From contig NZ_JAEPQA010000006.1 of the NCBI RefSeq assembly GCF_017640745.1, positions 62,001 through 126,000 of the forward strand: a stretch of 64,000 bases of DNA, given 5' to 3'. Below, one piece after another: positions 43,620 through 52,487 of the stretch. The notes beneath the pieces are model-generated. The model searched no databases and was not told the DNA's origin. It was given only the letters and a program-made list of their open reading frames with translations. This DNA is from Nisaea sp. (GTDB taxonomy: Bacteria; Pseudomonadota; Alphaproteobacteria; Thalassobaculales; Thalassobaculaceae). The first letter of the stretch is position 1. Every line of letters starts with the position of its first letter. The position numbers and the translations under genes were made by a program.

Positions 43620-44537
43620 ATGCTGGTCTACACGCTGAAACGCCTGTTCATAGCGTTTCTGGTCGCTCTCACGGTTTCGTTGATCACCTTCTCGCTGACC
43701 TATGTCGCGGGCGATCCGGCGACCGCGATCGCCGGCGAAGCGGCGACGGAAGCCGATATCGAATACATTCGAGAGCTGTACGGTTTCGACCGCCCGATAC
43801 TGATCCAGTATGCGGAATGGTTCCTCAACGCCATGCAGGGCGATTTCGGTCAGAGCTTCTATTTCAAGCTCCCGGTCGCCGACATCCTGTTCGAGCGGCT
43901 TCCGATTTCCATGACCCTCGGGGTCTGCGCCATCACCTTTGCGATCTCCCTGTCGATTCCGCTCGGCGTGCTGGCGGCGATGCGGCCGAACAGCTTTCTC
44001 GACCGGCTGGCGCTTGGCATTTCCGTCGTCGGACAGGCCATGCCGAGTTTCTGGTTCGCGCTGATGCTGATCGTCATCTTCGCGGTCTGGTATCCGATCC
44101 TGCCGACCACAGGGTCTGAGTCCTGGGAGCATTTCATCCTGCCGACCATCGTGCTCGGCTATTACGCCACGCCGGCCATCATGCGGCTGACGCGGACCGG
44201 AATGCTGGAAGTGCTCGGCTCCGATTATATCCGTACCGCGCGGGCCAAGGGCCTGCCGCAACATGTCGTGCTGTTCAAGCACGCCCTGCGCAACGCGGTG
44301 ATCCCCGTCGTCTCGCTGGCGGCGGTCCAGTTCGGTTTCATGCTCGGCGGCTCGATCGTGATCGAGAGCATCTTCGCCCTGCACGGCGCCGGCTATCTCG
44401 CCTGGGAGTCGATTGGACGCAACGACCTGCCGGTGGTGCAGGCCGTGGTGCTCATCTTCTCGCTGTTCTACATCGTTCTGACTTTTCTTTCGGATCTGCT
44501 GAATGCCTGGCTGGATCCGCGGATCCGGGTGGGCTGA
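43620..44537 (+). CDS. Peptide-type ABC transporter permease (DppB-like)
   Basis: A 305-residue inner-membrane permease with six helices. Features of the DppB class are LKRLFIAFLVALTVSLITFSLTYVAGDPA at the N-terminus, the extracytoplasmic ELYGFDRPILIQYAEWFLNAMQGDFGQSFYFK, the EAA loop (YIRTARAKGLPQHVVLFKHALRNAVIPVVSL) and FMLGGSIVIESIFALHGAGYLAWESI. The second permease gene starts 4 bp after its stop. Confidence 0.93.
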   Translation: MLVYTLKRLFIAFLVALTVSLITFSLTYVAGDPATAIAGEAATEADIEYIRELYGFDRPILIQYAEWFLNAMQGDFGQSFYFKLPVADILFERLPISMTLGVCAITFAISLSIPLGVLAAMRPNSFLDRLALGISVVGQAMPSFWFALMLIVIFAVWYPILPTTGSESWEHFILPTIVLGYYATPAIMRLTRTGMLEVLGSDYIRTARAKGLPQHVVLFKHALRNAVIPVVSLAAVQFGFMLGGSIVIESIFALHGAGYLAWESIGRNDLPVVQAVVLIFSLFYIVLTFLSDLLNAWLDPRIRVG

Positions 44538-44541
44538 CGCC

Positions 44542-45450
44542 ATGACGACGACCATTGCAAATCGCGGCCTTCCCGCCGCCGAGGACATTGTCGGCCCGAC
44601 CCCGGGCCAGCAGCTCCGTCGGCGTATCTTCGGGCATCGTGGCCTGATGATCGGCGGGGGCATCCTCCTCGTGATGTTCCTGATGGCGCTCACCGCGCCC
44701 TTGATCGCGCCGCACGATCCGTACATGCAGAGCCTGCTGTCCCGGGTGAAGCCGCCGGTCTGGGTTACCGGCAACTGGGACCACGTCCTCGGGACGGATC
44801 AGCTCGGCCGGGACTATCTCTCCCGCCTCATGTACGGCGCCCAGATCTCGCTGCTGATCGGCTTCGCCGCCGCCTTCATATCCGGCGTGATCGGCACGGC
44901 GATGGGCGTGGCCGCAGGCTATTTCGGCGGTCGGGTCGACATGGTCGTGACTTTCCTCATCACGGTCCGCCTCTCCATGCCGGTGGTGCTCGTCGCTCTT
45001 GCGGTCGTGGCCCTCATCGGCGGTTCGCTGACCGTCGTGATCAGCGTGCTCGGCCTGCTTCTCTGGGACCGCTACGCCGTCGTCATGCGTTCGGCCACCC
45101 TGCAGATCCGGCAGATGGACTATGTCGCCGCCGCCAAGGCTGTCGGCTGTTCCACACCGCGCATCCTGCTGACCGAGATCATGCCGAATATCGTCAACAA
45201 CCTGATTGTGGTCGCGACCCTGGAAATGGCCCACGCCATCCTGCTGGAAGCGGCTCTTTCCTTCCTCGGCATGGGCGTTCAGCCCCCGACCCCGTCCTGG
45301 GGCCTCATGGTCTCGGAGGGCAAGGACTACATCCTCTTCGAGTCCTGGATGATCATGATTCCCGGCGTCGCCCTCTTCCTGCTCGTGCTCGCGATCAATC
45401 TGGTCGGCGACGGGATCCGCGACGTCACCGCGCCGGAGGCCCGGAACTGA
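44542..45450 (+). CDS. Peptide-type ABC transporter permease (DppC-like)
   Basis: A 302-residue permease pairing with the upstream DppB-like subunit. It has the typical N-terminal cytosolic tail and first helix (FGHRGLMIGGGILLVMFLMALTAPLIAPHDPY), HVLGTDQLGRDYLSRLMYGAQISL, and the EAA loop (DYVAAAKAVGCSTPRILLTEIMPNIVNNLIV), then ILLEAALSFLGMGVQPPTPSWGLMVSEGKDYI. All are hallmarks of DppC/OppC. The ATG at 44542 is directly after the upstream gene. Confidence 0.93.
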   Translation: MTTTIANRGLPAAEDIVGPTPGQQLRRRIFGHRGLMIGGGILLVMFLMALTAPLIAPHDPYMQSLLSRVKPPVWVTGNWDHVLGTDQLGRDYLSRLMYGAQISLLIGFAAAFISGVIGTAMGVAAGYFGGRVDMVVTFLITVRLSMPVVLVALAVVALIGGSLTVVISVLGLLLWDRYAVVMRSATLQIRQMDYVAAAKAVGCSTPRILLTEIMPNIVNNLIVVATLEMAHAILLEAALSFLGMGVQPPTPSWGLMVSEGKDYILFESWMIMIPGVALFLLVLAINLVGDGIRDVTAPEARN

Positions 45451-45486
45451 TGCCGGCCCCGATGAATTCTGGAACAGGAGCTTAAA

Positions 45487-46491
45487 GTGTCAGCCGTTCT
45501 CGAAGTCAAAGGCCTTACGGTCGATATTCCGGTCGCGGCCGGCGACCTGCATGCCGTGCGCGGCATCGACTTCTCTGTTGAGAAGGGCGAGACCCTTTGC
45601 ATCGTCGGCGAGTCCGGTTGCGGCAAGTCGCTCACCTCGCTCTCGATCATGGGCCTGCTGCCGAAGCGGGCGAAGATCGCCGCCGAGACGATGGAATTCG
45701 CCGGCACCGATCTGCTCGGCATGAAAGAAAAGGAACTGGCGTCGATCCGGGGCAACCGGATGGCAATGATCTTCCAGGAGCCGATGACCTCGCTCAATCC
45801 GGCCTATACCATCGGCAACCAGCTGATGGAGCCCTATATTCGGCACAAGAAAGCGAGCGACAAGGAAGCCCGCGAGCGGGCGATCTATCTGCTGGAGCGG
45901 GTCGGTATCACCGCCGCCGCCAGCCGGCTCTCGCAGTATCCGCACCAGCTTTCGGGCGGGCTCCGCCAGCGCGTTATGATCGCGATGGCGCTGATGTGCG
46001 ACCCTGAACTGATCATCGCGGACGAGCCGACAACCGCGCTCGACGTCACGATCCAGGCCCAGATCCTGCACCTGCTGGCGGAGCTCCGGAACGAGTTCAA
46101 TTCGGCCCTGATCCTGATCACCCACGATCTCGGCGTGGTCGCCCGGGTCGCGGACAAGGTCGCGGTCATGTATGCCGGGAAGATCGTCGAAGCCGGTACC
46201 GTCGAGGAGATCTTCAGAAAGCCGCTGCACCCCTATACCCAGGGCCTCATCAACTGCATCCCGGTCCCGGGCAAGACCGCCCGCGGGTCGCGCCTAGGGT
46301 CCATTCCGGGGATCGTCCCGACCCTGATCGGCGACATCAGGGGTTGCAGCTTCCGCAACCGCTGCGCCTTCGCGCATGACGCCTGCGACACCGCCGACCC
46401 ATACCATTCCCTCGCGCCGGGGCGCGGCTACCGCTGCACCCTCGACGTCGCGACCTGTGAAGCCAATGCCAAGGAGCTTGTATCCGCATGA
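45487..46491 (+). CDS. Peptide-type ABC transporter ATP-binding protein (DppD-like)
   Basis: A 334-residue ATPase. Walker A GESGCGKSLTSLS, Q-loop MIFQEPMTSLNPAYTIGNQ, signature LSGGLRQRVMIAMAL, Walker B LIIADEPTTALDVTIQAQIL and switch His LITHDLGVVAR are present. The C-terminal oligopeptide-type extension contains the cysteine motif GCSFRNRCAFAHDAC that binds a 4Fe-4S cluster in some DppD proteins. The start is GTG 45487, with AGGAG nine bases upstream. Its stop overlaps the ATG of the next ATPase gene. Confidence 0.94.
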   Translation: MSAVLEVKGLTVDIPVAAGDLHAVRGIDFSVEKGETLCIVGESGCGKSLTSLSIMGLLPKRAKIAAETMEFAGTDLLGMKEKELASIRGNRMAMIFQEPMTSLNPAYTIGNQLMEPYIRHKKASDKEARERAIYLLERVGITAAASRLSQYPHQLSGGLRQRVMIAMALMCDPELIIADEPTTALDVTIQAQILHLLAELRNEFNSALILITHDLGVVARVADKVAVMYAGKIVEAGTVEEIFRKPLHPYTQGLINCIPVPGKTARGSRLGSIPGIVPTLIGDIRGCSFRNRCAFAHDACDTADPYHSLAPGRGYRCTLDVATCEANAKELVSA

Positions 46492-47456
46492 CCGGAGCGA
46501 CCGTTCCTCCCGTCCTCGAAATGCGGGACGTCACCAAGACCTTCATGATCCGCCGGGGCATCTTCAGCCCGAAGCAGCCGCTGCACGCGGTGAACGGCAT
46601 TTCGATCAGCATCAACAAGGGCGACGTGCTCGGCCTCGTCGGCGAGTCCGGCTGCGGCAAGTCCACGCTGGCGAAAATGCTGCTCGGTCTCGAGCCGCCG
46701 ACCTCGGGCGAGATCTTCATCGACGGCGAGCCCGCCTATCAGGGCGGCAGCCGGACCGCGGTCGCGCGCCGCATCCAGCCGATCTTCCAGGACCCGTATT
46801 CTTCCCTCAACCCGCGCAAGACCATCGGCTCGATCATTTCCCTGCCGCTGCGCGTCCACAAGGTCGGGGAGCCCTCGACCTGGCGCAAATCCGTCGAGGA
46901 CATGCTCGACATCGTCGGCCTGCCGCGCCGGGTCTATGACAGCTATCCGAACCAGCTTTCAGGCGGCCAGCGCCAGCGCGTCGCCATCGCCCGTGCACTG
47001 ATCATGAAGCCGGAGATCGTGATCTGCGACGAGCCGACCTCGGCGCTCGACGTCTCGGTCCAGTCGCAGATCCTGAACCTGCTGATGGATCTCCGCGAGG
47101 AGCTCGGTCTCACCTATGTGCTGATCAGTCACAACCTCGCCGTGGTCGAACATATCGCGACCAAGGTAGCGGTGATGTATCTCGGACGGATCGTCGAGGA
47201 AACGGACACCGCCGCCCTGTTCGAGAAGGCGCGGCATCCCTATACCGAAGCACTGCTCGACTCCGTGCTGACGCCGGAGCCCGGACTCGGCGTCCCGGAC
47301 AGCGGTCTCGGCATCGCCTTCCCGAACCCGATCAACCCGCCGAGCGGCTGCACCTTCCATCCGCGCTGCGTGAAGGCCTTCGGGCCGTGTTCCCAGACCA
47401 AACCGCCGGTGATCCAGGATGCCGACGGCAAGGTCGAGTGCCATCTCTACGCCTAG
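46488..47456 (+). CDS. Peptide-type ABC transporter ATP-binding protein (DppF-like)
   Basis: A 322-residue ATPase that forms a heterodimer with the DppD-like subunit. Walker A GESGCGKSTLAKMLLG, Q-loop PIFQDPYSSLNPRKTIGSI, signature LSGGQRQRVAIARAL, Walker B IVICDEPTSALDVSVQSQIL and switch His LISHNLAVVEHIA are intact. The C-terminal cysteine motif GCTFHPRCVKAFGPC matches the other subunit. The ATG overlaps the upstream stop (ATGA), showing translational coupling. It ends the operon. Confidence 0.94.
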   Translation: MTGATVPPVLEMRDVTKTFMIRRGIFSPKQPLHAVNGISISINKGDVLGLVGESGCGKSTLAKMLLGLEPPTSGEIFIDGEPAYQGGSRTAVARRIQPIFQDPYSSLNPRKTIGSIISLPLRVHKVGEPSTWRKSVEDMLDIVGLPRRVYDSYPNQLSGGQRQRVAIARALIMKPEIVICDEPTSALDVSVQSQILNLLMDLREELGLTYVLISHNLAVVEHIATKVAVMYLGRIVEETDTAALFEKARHPYTEALLDSVLTPEPGLGVPDSGLGIAFPNPINPPSGCTFHPRCVKAFGPCSQTKPPVIQDADGKVECHLYA

Positions 47457-47546
47457 GCTCCCTGGGCGACCGCTCCGGCGTCATTTGAGTGTCATGATCG
47501 GCGGCTAGTCTGTGCGTCCCACCTTCGCCCAGCTTCCGGGACCGCC

Positions 47547-48434
47547 ATGACACTCACCTTCGCCACCTACAACATCCAGTTCGGCCTCGGTCAGGACGGG
47601 CAGTTCGATATCTTGCGCATCGCCGACGCTGTCGCGGAGGCCGACATCGTCTGTTTCCAGGAGGTCGTCCAGGGCTGGCCGCGCGACAGTTACGAGGATC
47701 AGGCGGCGGCCCTTGCCGGGCGGCTGAACTATTTCTATGTCTTCGGCTCCACCTTCGATGTCGACGGCAGCACCCGCGACGAGGACGGCAAGGTCGTGAA
47801 CCGCCGCCGCACCTTCGGGAATATGGTGGCGAGCCGCTGGCCGATCTCGGCCTCCCGCACCCTGCATTTGCGCAAGAAGCCCTCACCTGGCGTGTTCGAT
47901 CTGCAGCGCTGCGCCGTCGAGGCTATCGTCGAGGTGCCGGGCGGCCCGCTCCGGGTCTACAGCACCCATCTCGGCCATCAGGCGCCGTCCCATCGCATGC
48001 CGCAGGTTGAGGCGCTGCGCGAGTACATCTTCCGCGCGCCATACGAAGCGGCCCCGATCGATGCCCCGCACCCCCAGCCTCCGGAATCCGCTTTCGACTG
48101 GACCGAAGGCCTCCCCTTCACACCGGCTCCGCGGAGCGCGATCCTGGCCGGCGATTTCAATTGCCGGCCGACCTCCGAGGAATACGCCCATCTCTGCGGC
48201 GAGCCGCACCACAAACACGGCCGGACCCGGCACTATGACCAGTTGGTCGACACCTGGGTTGCCTCGGGGCACGGAGAGGAAGGCGTCTCGACGATCTACA
48301 ACAGGGACGGCGCTTACAAGATCGACCACGTGCTGGTCACCGAAGACCTCGCGCCGAAGGTGAAGAGCAGCCGCGTCGCGACCGACGTCACCGCGTCCGA
48401 TCATTACCCGGTCTTCGTCGAATTCGACGTTTAG
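47547..48434 (+). CDS. Endonuclease/exonuclease/phosphatase-family protein
   Basis: A 295-residue DNase I-like metallohydrolase. The catalytic motifs are FATYNIQFG (metal Asn), DIVCFQEVVQG (metal Glu), STHLGHQAPSHRMPQVEAL (His), ILAGDFNCRPTSEEY (Asp and Asn), YKIDHVLVTEDL and TASDHYPVFVEF (final Asp-His). Family members cut phosphodiesters in nucleic acids, lipids or inositol phosphates. No signal peptide is visible, suggesting a cytoplasmic enzyme. Substrate unknown. It is 90 bp past the ABC operon on the same strand. Confidence 0.88.
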   Translation: MTLTFATYNIQFGLGQDGQFDILRIADAVAEADIVCFQEVVQGWPRDSYEDQAAALAGRLNYFYVFGSTFDVDGSTRDEDGKVVNRRRTFGNMVASRWPISASRTLHLRKKPSPGVFDLQRCAVEAIVEVPGGPLRVYSTHLGHQAPSHRMPQVEALREYIFRAPYEAAPIDAPHPQPPESAFDWTEGLPFTPAPRSAILAGDFNCRPTSEEYAHLCGEPHHKHGRTRHYDQLVDTWVASGHGEEGVSTIYNRDGAYKIDHVLVTEDLAPKVKSSRVATDVTASDHYPVFVEFDV

Positions 48435-48842
48435 AGAGCTCGGGCAGGTCACGCCCGGGTCTACCCGTATCCGGCGCTGAGACGAGCCTTCCCCCATAAT
48501 TACGCACGACTTCGGTTATTTTTCCGACATGCAGGCCGCTGCAATTCGCCCCATGGGCAGGCGGATAGCGGCTCCGGAGTCAAATATCATTGTTCTCGCA
48601 TTTCATTTAATTTACAGTAATTCATTCTATTTTGAGTTGTTAATTAATTGAATCTGATTGTTGGAATGGGAAGTGTGCTTGGATTTGAGGTCTTTTTGAC
48701 CCCGGAAAACTGAATATCCAACCATCAATTTGTAAATATCGGCAGCCTCTCTCCAATTCACACGCATACAGCAATCAGGCAAGACGGTACTTCCACGGCG
48801 AAATACCGATCATCCATAATATCCAATCAGGGAATTGATTAA
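48435..48842. other. AT-rich intergenic region without a recognised gene
   Basis: These 408 bp are far richer in A and T than the flanks, especially 48590-48660 and 48710-48842. I see no convincing ORF, RNA gene or long repeat. It probably holds the promoter of the following lipoprotein gene. The sharp base-composition change marks a boundary and suggests later acquisition of the downstream two-gene unit. Confidence 0.6.
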
Positions 48843-49997
48843 ATGAGAGGAACGATAATTACACAAAGCAGGGCAGGACTCTTCGCTCTGCTAATTGCTC
48901 TGTCCGTTTCCGCCTGCGCGACACCGGATCTGGGTCCCTTCGCCGAGCAAACAGCAAACCTCAAGGCAGCGATCGTCTCCGAGCAGACTGAGATCAAGAC
49001 GAAACACATTTCGGTCACGGAACTGACCAAAGCGGTTTACGGCAGCTCCGAATGTCCGGACGAGCTTGTAAAGATAAAGGATGAAGACGCGACGGCCTTG
49101 AGCTCTTTTTGCAAAGCAAGAAGAGCGTCCGAGCTCTACAAGCTGGAAGCCGCAAAAATCGAGGCATCGCTGACAATTGCGGTTGCTTACAGTGAAAAGC
49201 TGAAAGAAGTCGCGGAGGCCGGCGAGACCGGAGACGAGGCTTTTGTCGAAATTCTGGGCACCGTTCGGGATACGGCCAGTACCGTCGGTGCCGTGGTTCC
49301 GGGTGTGGCGGCTGCAGGCGGCATCTTTGAGAAGATCGGCGCAACGGCAGCGGATCTCATCACCAAACATCAGGCAAACCGCACGCTCCTCGAGGCCATG
49401 GACATTTCCGACACCTTGTGGATCGAGATCATGGAAGCGGACGTAAAGGGACTCTATTCCCGCACCGGTTCGCAAACCTGGATGGCAAAAGGCCTCGCTT
49501 CTTCGGAAATGGCACTCCGGAATTCGGAAACCGGCATTCAGTTGCTCGGCTTCTACCACTCCCTGAATGTCGACGGCAGACCGGATACTCGCTTCCAGCG
49601 CTATCTCGGTGACCTCAGGAAGAAAATCTCGAAGTCCGACCCGTCGAAATGGATCTGCGAAGGTGCGCCTCAAGACGACGAGGAATGCATACGCGAAGAG
49701 GATTTGCAGACCCTCTCCGCCACATATCAGATCCTTGGCATGATGGCCCCCCGCTACGAGAAGCATACCGACCGGATCGTGGCTGCCTTGAAGTGGGAAG
49801 CAGCACGAGCGGAGTCGGCCGAGCGCATCTACATCGCGGTGTCGAAATGGCGGGAGGAGCACGCGAAGATAACCGAATATCTCCGGAAATGCGCCGCATT
49901 TGAAGACGGCATATTCGAATGCAAGAAGCTCAATTTCGCCACGCTCAAGTCGCTGACCGACTCGCTCAAGGCGACGGCTTCCAAAAGCACCGAATAA
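48843..49997 (+). CDS. Predicted lipoprotein of unknown family, mostly helical
   Basis: A 384-residue protein with a lipoprotein signal: an initial basic patch, the core GLFALLIALSVSAC, and lipidation at Cys25. The mature part appears almost wholly alpha-helical, with long amphipathic stretches (about 60-135 and 320-384) and a short Gly/Ala-rich hydrophobic patch (STVGAVVPGVAAAGGIFEKIGATAADLI, about 150-177) that could contact a membrane. Internal Cys residues (71, 89, and a group around 285-365) could form disulfides in the periplasm. I do not recognise the family. It lies 20 bp before a second unrecognised gene and the two share a terminator, so they act together in all likelihood. Codon usage is less GC-biased than in neighbours, consistent with transfer. 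Confidence 0.75.
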   Translation: MRGTIITQSRAGLFALLIALSVSACATPDLGPFAEQTANLKAAIVSEQTEIKTKHISVTELTKAVYGSSECPDELVKIKDEDATALSSFCKARRASELYKLEAAKIEASLTIAVAYSEKLKEVAEAGETGDEAFVEILGTVRDTASTVGAVVPGVAAAGGIFEKIGATAADLITKHQANRTLLEAMDISDTLWIEIMEADVKGLYSRTGSQTWMAKGLASSEMALRNSETGIQLLGFYHSLNVDGRPDTRFQRYLGDLRKKISKSDPSKWICEGAPQDDEECIREEDLQTLSATYQILGMMAPRYEKHTDRIVAALKWEAARAESAERIYIAVSKWREEHAKITEYLRKCAAFEDGIFECKKLNFATLKSLTDSLKATASKSTE

Positions 49998-50017
49998 TCT
50001 GAAACACGGAGATCGAC

Positions 50018-50527
50018 ATGCATCTTACGGACATCGAACACGCCCGCGCAGACGGTGCAAAACTTGAACTGATCCTGGCGAATATCTATGCGGCCATTAA
50101 GGCGAACGACATCGCGAAATTCGATACCCATCGCGAGGCGCTGCAGAATTTCATCGTGAACGGCAATACCCACCCGGATATTGCCCAGAGAGCGAACGAC
50201 GCCCTGCTTGAGATCGGCACCGGGATCACCGCCTCTTCCCTGGCTATGATGGCCGAACAGGCCGATCGCATGGTGATTGCCGGGGCCGGATTGAAAGCTG
50301 CGATTGAAGTTCTCGAGAGCGGCAAGGCGGAATTGTTTTTCCCGACACTTGCCTCGGCCTCGAAACGCCTCGCCGATCTTTTCGCGACCCTGAAAGAGGC
50401 GGCAGACGAAATCGGTGGAGATATCACCGATGTCGATGGCCTTGGCGACCTGCCGGATCTGATCGGGGAAATCGCCGACAAGGGCCAGACCGTCCTCGAT
50501 AAGCTCAAGAACGCCGACAAGGCCTGA
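50018..50527 (+). CDS. Unknown helical protein paired with the upstream lipoprotein
   Basis: A 169-residue acidic protein without a signal peptide or membrane segment, apparently all helix: HARADGAKLELILANIYAAIKAND at the start, a small-residue-rich middle (GTGITASSLAMMAEQADRMVIAGAGLKAAIEVLESG), and an acidic C-terminal part (EIGGDITDVDGLGDLPDLIGEIADKGQ). I find no motif that assigns a function. A GGAGA ribosome site lies five bases before the ATG. It follows the lipoprotein gene by 20 bp. If it stays in the cytoplasm it cannot directly meet the mature lipoprotein, so the pair could be two halves of a stress, secretion or self-protection module. Confidence 0.7.
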   Translation: MHLTDIEHARADGAKLELILANIYAAIKANDIAKFDTHREALQNFIVNGNTHPDIAQRANDALLEIGTGITASSLAMMAEQADRMVIAGAGLKAAIEVLESGKAELFFPTLASASKRLADLFATLKEAADEIGGDITDVDGLGDLPDLIGEIADKGQTVLDKLKNADKA

Positions 50528-50547
50528 CCGCGAACCTGTATCAACGG

Positions 50548-50579
50548 AGGGACTGCGCGGACAAAGCCGCGCAGTCCCT
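50548..50579. terminator. Bidirectional terminator hairpin
   Basis: AGGGACTGCGCGG (50548-50560) and CCGCGCAGTCCCT (50567-50579) form a perfect 13-bp stem with a 6-base loop ACAAAG. The hairpin lies between the convergent helical-protein gene and the EamA exporter gene, whose stop codon begins at its edge. The flanking T run is short in both directions. It can end both transcripts. Confidence 0.8.
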
Positions 50580-51505
50580 TAGGAAGGCGTGATCTCCTGC
50601 CGTCGCCTGCGCCGCGCGACGGCTTCGCGGTGCGCAATGTAGGACACGCTGCCGACGATGATCGCCGCGCCGATCCAGGTGAAAATCTCCGGCACCTCGC
50701 CAAAGATCGCGAAGCCGATGATGGCGGACCAGACCAACTGGACGAACTTGATCGGCTGGATCGCCGACATCTCGGCGACCTTGAAGCCCTGGGTCATCAG
50801 CAGGTGCCCGAGGGTCGCGAGACCCGCCGTCGCGGCCACCAGCAGCAGTTCCTCAAAGGTCGGCGAGCGCCAGACATAGATCGCCGGGCCGAGCGTGAAG
50901 AGCGTGACGAAGACCGAGAGATAGGCCACCACGGCCGGCCCGCTCTCGGTCAGTGTCAGTTTCTTCGCGACAATGTCGGCGCAGGCAAAGACCGGCGCCG
51001 CGATCAGCATCGCGATTGCGCCCGGATCGACCACCGCGTAGCCGGGGCGGATGATGATCAGCGCCCCGAGCAGACCGGTGACGATGGCGATGATGCGGCG
51101 GATCCGGATCGCCTCGCCGAGAAAGAGGGCGGCGAGAAGCGTCGTGTAGACCGGCGCCGTGAAGCCCATGGCCGTCACTTCGGCGAGCGGCATGCGCGAC
51201 ATGGCATAGAACCAGAGCAGCACGCCGCCGCCATGCAGGAAGCCGCGCAGGGCATGCAGCGGCAGCCTGGCATTGCGAACGTCCGACGGTCTCAGCTTCA
51301 GAAAGAACGGCGCCATGAAGAATAGCGCGAAGGCGTAGCGCAGGAAGCCGGTCTGCACCGGATCAAGCGTCGCGCCGACATAGCGCACGATCGCCATGAA
51401 GCAGGAAAAGACCAGCCCGGAGAGGGCGATCCAGATCATGCCCTGGACGTTGGGCGATATGGCGAGGAAACGGGACTGAAGCTCTCGGAACAGGGCGCGG
51501 ATCAT
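50579..51505 (-). CDS. EamA/DMT-family exporter (RhaT-like)
   Basis: A 308-residue inner-membrane protein with ten helices in two EamA repeats. The first runs from GMIWIALSGLVFSCFMAIVRYVGATLDPVQTGFLRYAFALFFMAPFFL; the second begins near IAMLIAAPVFACADIVAKKLTLTESGPAVVAYLSVFVTLF. SRMPLAEVTAMGFTAPVYTTLLAALFLGE is the typical family segment. Family members export metabolites such as amino acids. A GntR regulator gene lies upstream on the same strand, 116 bp away, and may control it. Confidence 0.9.
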   Translation of the reverse strand: MIRALFRELQSRFLAISPNVQGMIWIALSGLVFSCFMAIVRYVGATLDPVQTGFLRYAFALFFMAPFFLKLRPSDVRNARLPLHALRGFLHGGGVLLWFYAMSRMPLAEVTAMGFTAPVYTTLLAALFLGEAIRIRRIIAIVTGLLGALIIIRPGYAVVDPGAIAMLIAAPVFACADIVAKKLTLTESGPAVVAYLSVFVTLFTLGPAIYVWRSPTFEELLLVAATAGLATLGHLLMTQGFKVAEMSAIQPIKFVQLVWSAIIGFAIFGEVPEIFTWIGAAIIVGSVSYIAHREAVARRRRRQEITPS

Positions 51506-51621
51506 CTTTGCCTGTTGGAAAGAATAAGGATTTCTTACCCGCCACTATTTCACATTCGGGAAATAAAAACAGCCTTTCGCGCAACCGGAAGTCACTAATC
51601 CGGCAGGCCGATCGGAGGATC

Positions 51622-52308
51622 CTATTCCACCTCACTGCTGGCGAGCAGATGGAGACGGGCTTTCTGGGCGCCGCGGATATGCTGCCGCATCAGCCGCTCC
51701 GCCAGTTCGGCGTCCTTGGCGGCGATGGCCTCGACGATGGCAGAGTGCTCCTTCTTTGCCTCCTCCGAACGGCCTTCGACCTCCATGGTCGTCGGCCCGA
51801 GAAGCGCCATCGCGTCCTGCAGCACATTGAGGGTCTTCAGCAGGTACCTGTTGTGAGCGGCGTGATAGAGCGCGCTGTGGTAGCGGCGATTGTGCCCGGC
51901 CACCGAGGACGGCTTGCCCTTGCTCCCCGGATCGAGCGAGACCAGTTCCTGCAGGATCGCGACTTCCGCCTCCGACGCGCGGCGCGCGGCGAGCCCCGCG
52001 GCCGTGCCTTCCAGCACCTCACGCATGAAATAGAGTTCCATGATCGCCTGATGGTCGAGTTCCGAGATCACCATGCCGCGGTAAGGCGCGAAGCTCAGCA
52101 GCCCGTCCGCCTCGAGGCGCCGGAATGCCTCCCGCACCGGCGTGCGGCTGACGTCCAGCTTCTCCGCCATCTCGTTCTCGCGCACCCGCTGACCGGGTTT
52201 CAGCTCTCCCGACCGGATGGCCTCCTTGAGCTTCAGATACGCCGTTTCGCCACGCGGCTCCCCCGCCGGGGAGCTGTGGCCGTCCTTCGCTAGACGCTTG
52301 CGGGTCAT
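51622..52308 (-). CDS. GntR-family transcriptional regulator (FCD type)
   Basis: A 228-residue regulator. The winged helix reads AYLKLKEAIRSGELKPGQRVRENEMAEKLDVSRTPVREAFRRLEADGLLSFAPYRGMVI, and the FCD ligand domain follows (ELYFMREVLEGTAAGLAARRASEAEVAILQEL) with the metal-site Asp and His residues (HNRRYHSALYHAAHNRYLL, KKEHSAIVEAIAAKDAELAERLMRQHI). The ATG at 52308 is chosen; upstream in-frame starts exist (GTG near 52320, ATG near 52356). Ligand unknown; the downstream exporter is the nearest candidate target. Confidence 0.9.
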   Translation of the reverse strand: MTRKRLAKDGHSSPAGEPRGETAYLKLKEAIRSGELKPGQRVRENEMAEKLDVSRTPVREAFRRLEADGLLSFAPYRGMVISELDHQAIMELYFMREVLEGTAAGLAARRASEAEVAILQELVSLDPGSKGKPSSVAGHNRRYHSALYHAAHNRYLLKTLNVLQDAMALLGPTTMEVEGRSEEAKKEHSAIVEAIAAKDAELAERLMRQHIRGAQKARLHLLASSEVE

Positions 52309-52487
52309 GACCAATCCACTCACTGTCCGGCCGCCCTGAGGGCCGGAAACACGCATCAGGAAGTCACCATAATGTAACCGCGCGCCGGCTCCCACCACGA
52401 AGTCCCCGGCCCGTAGAGATGCGACTGGCCCGGACCTTGCGTGTCGGCTAGGGTGTCTCGCCTTCAGAAAGAGCGTCCGGTCCCGCC

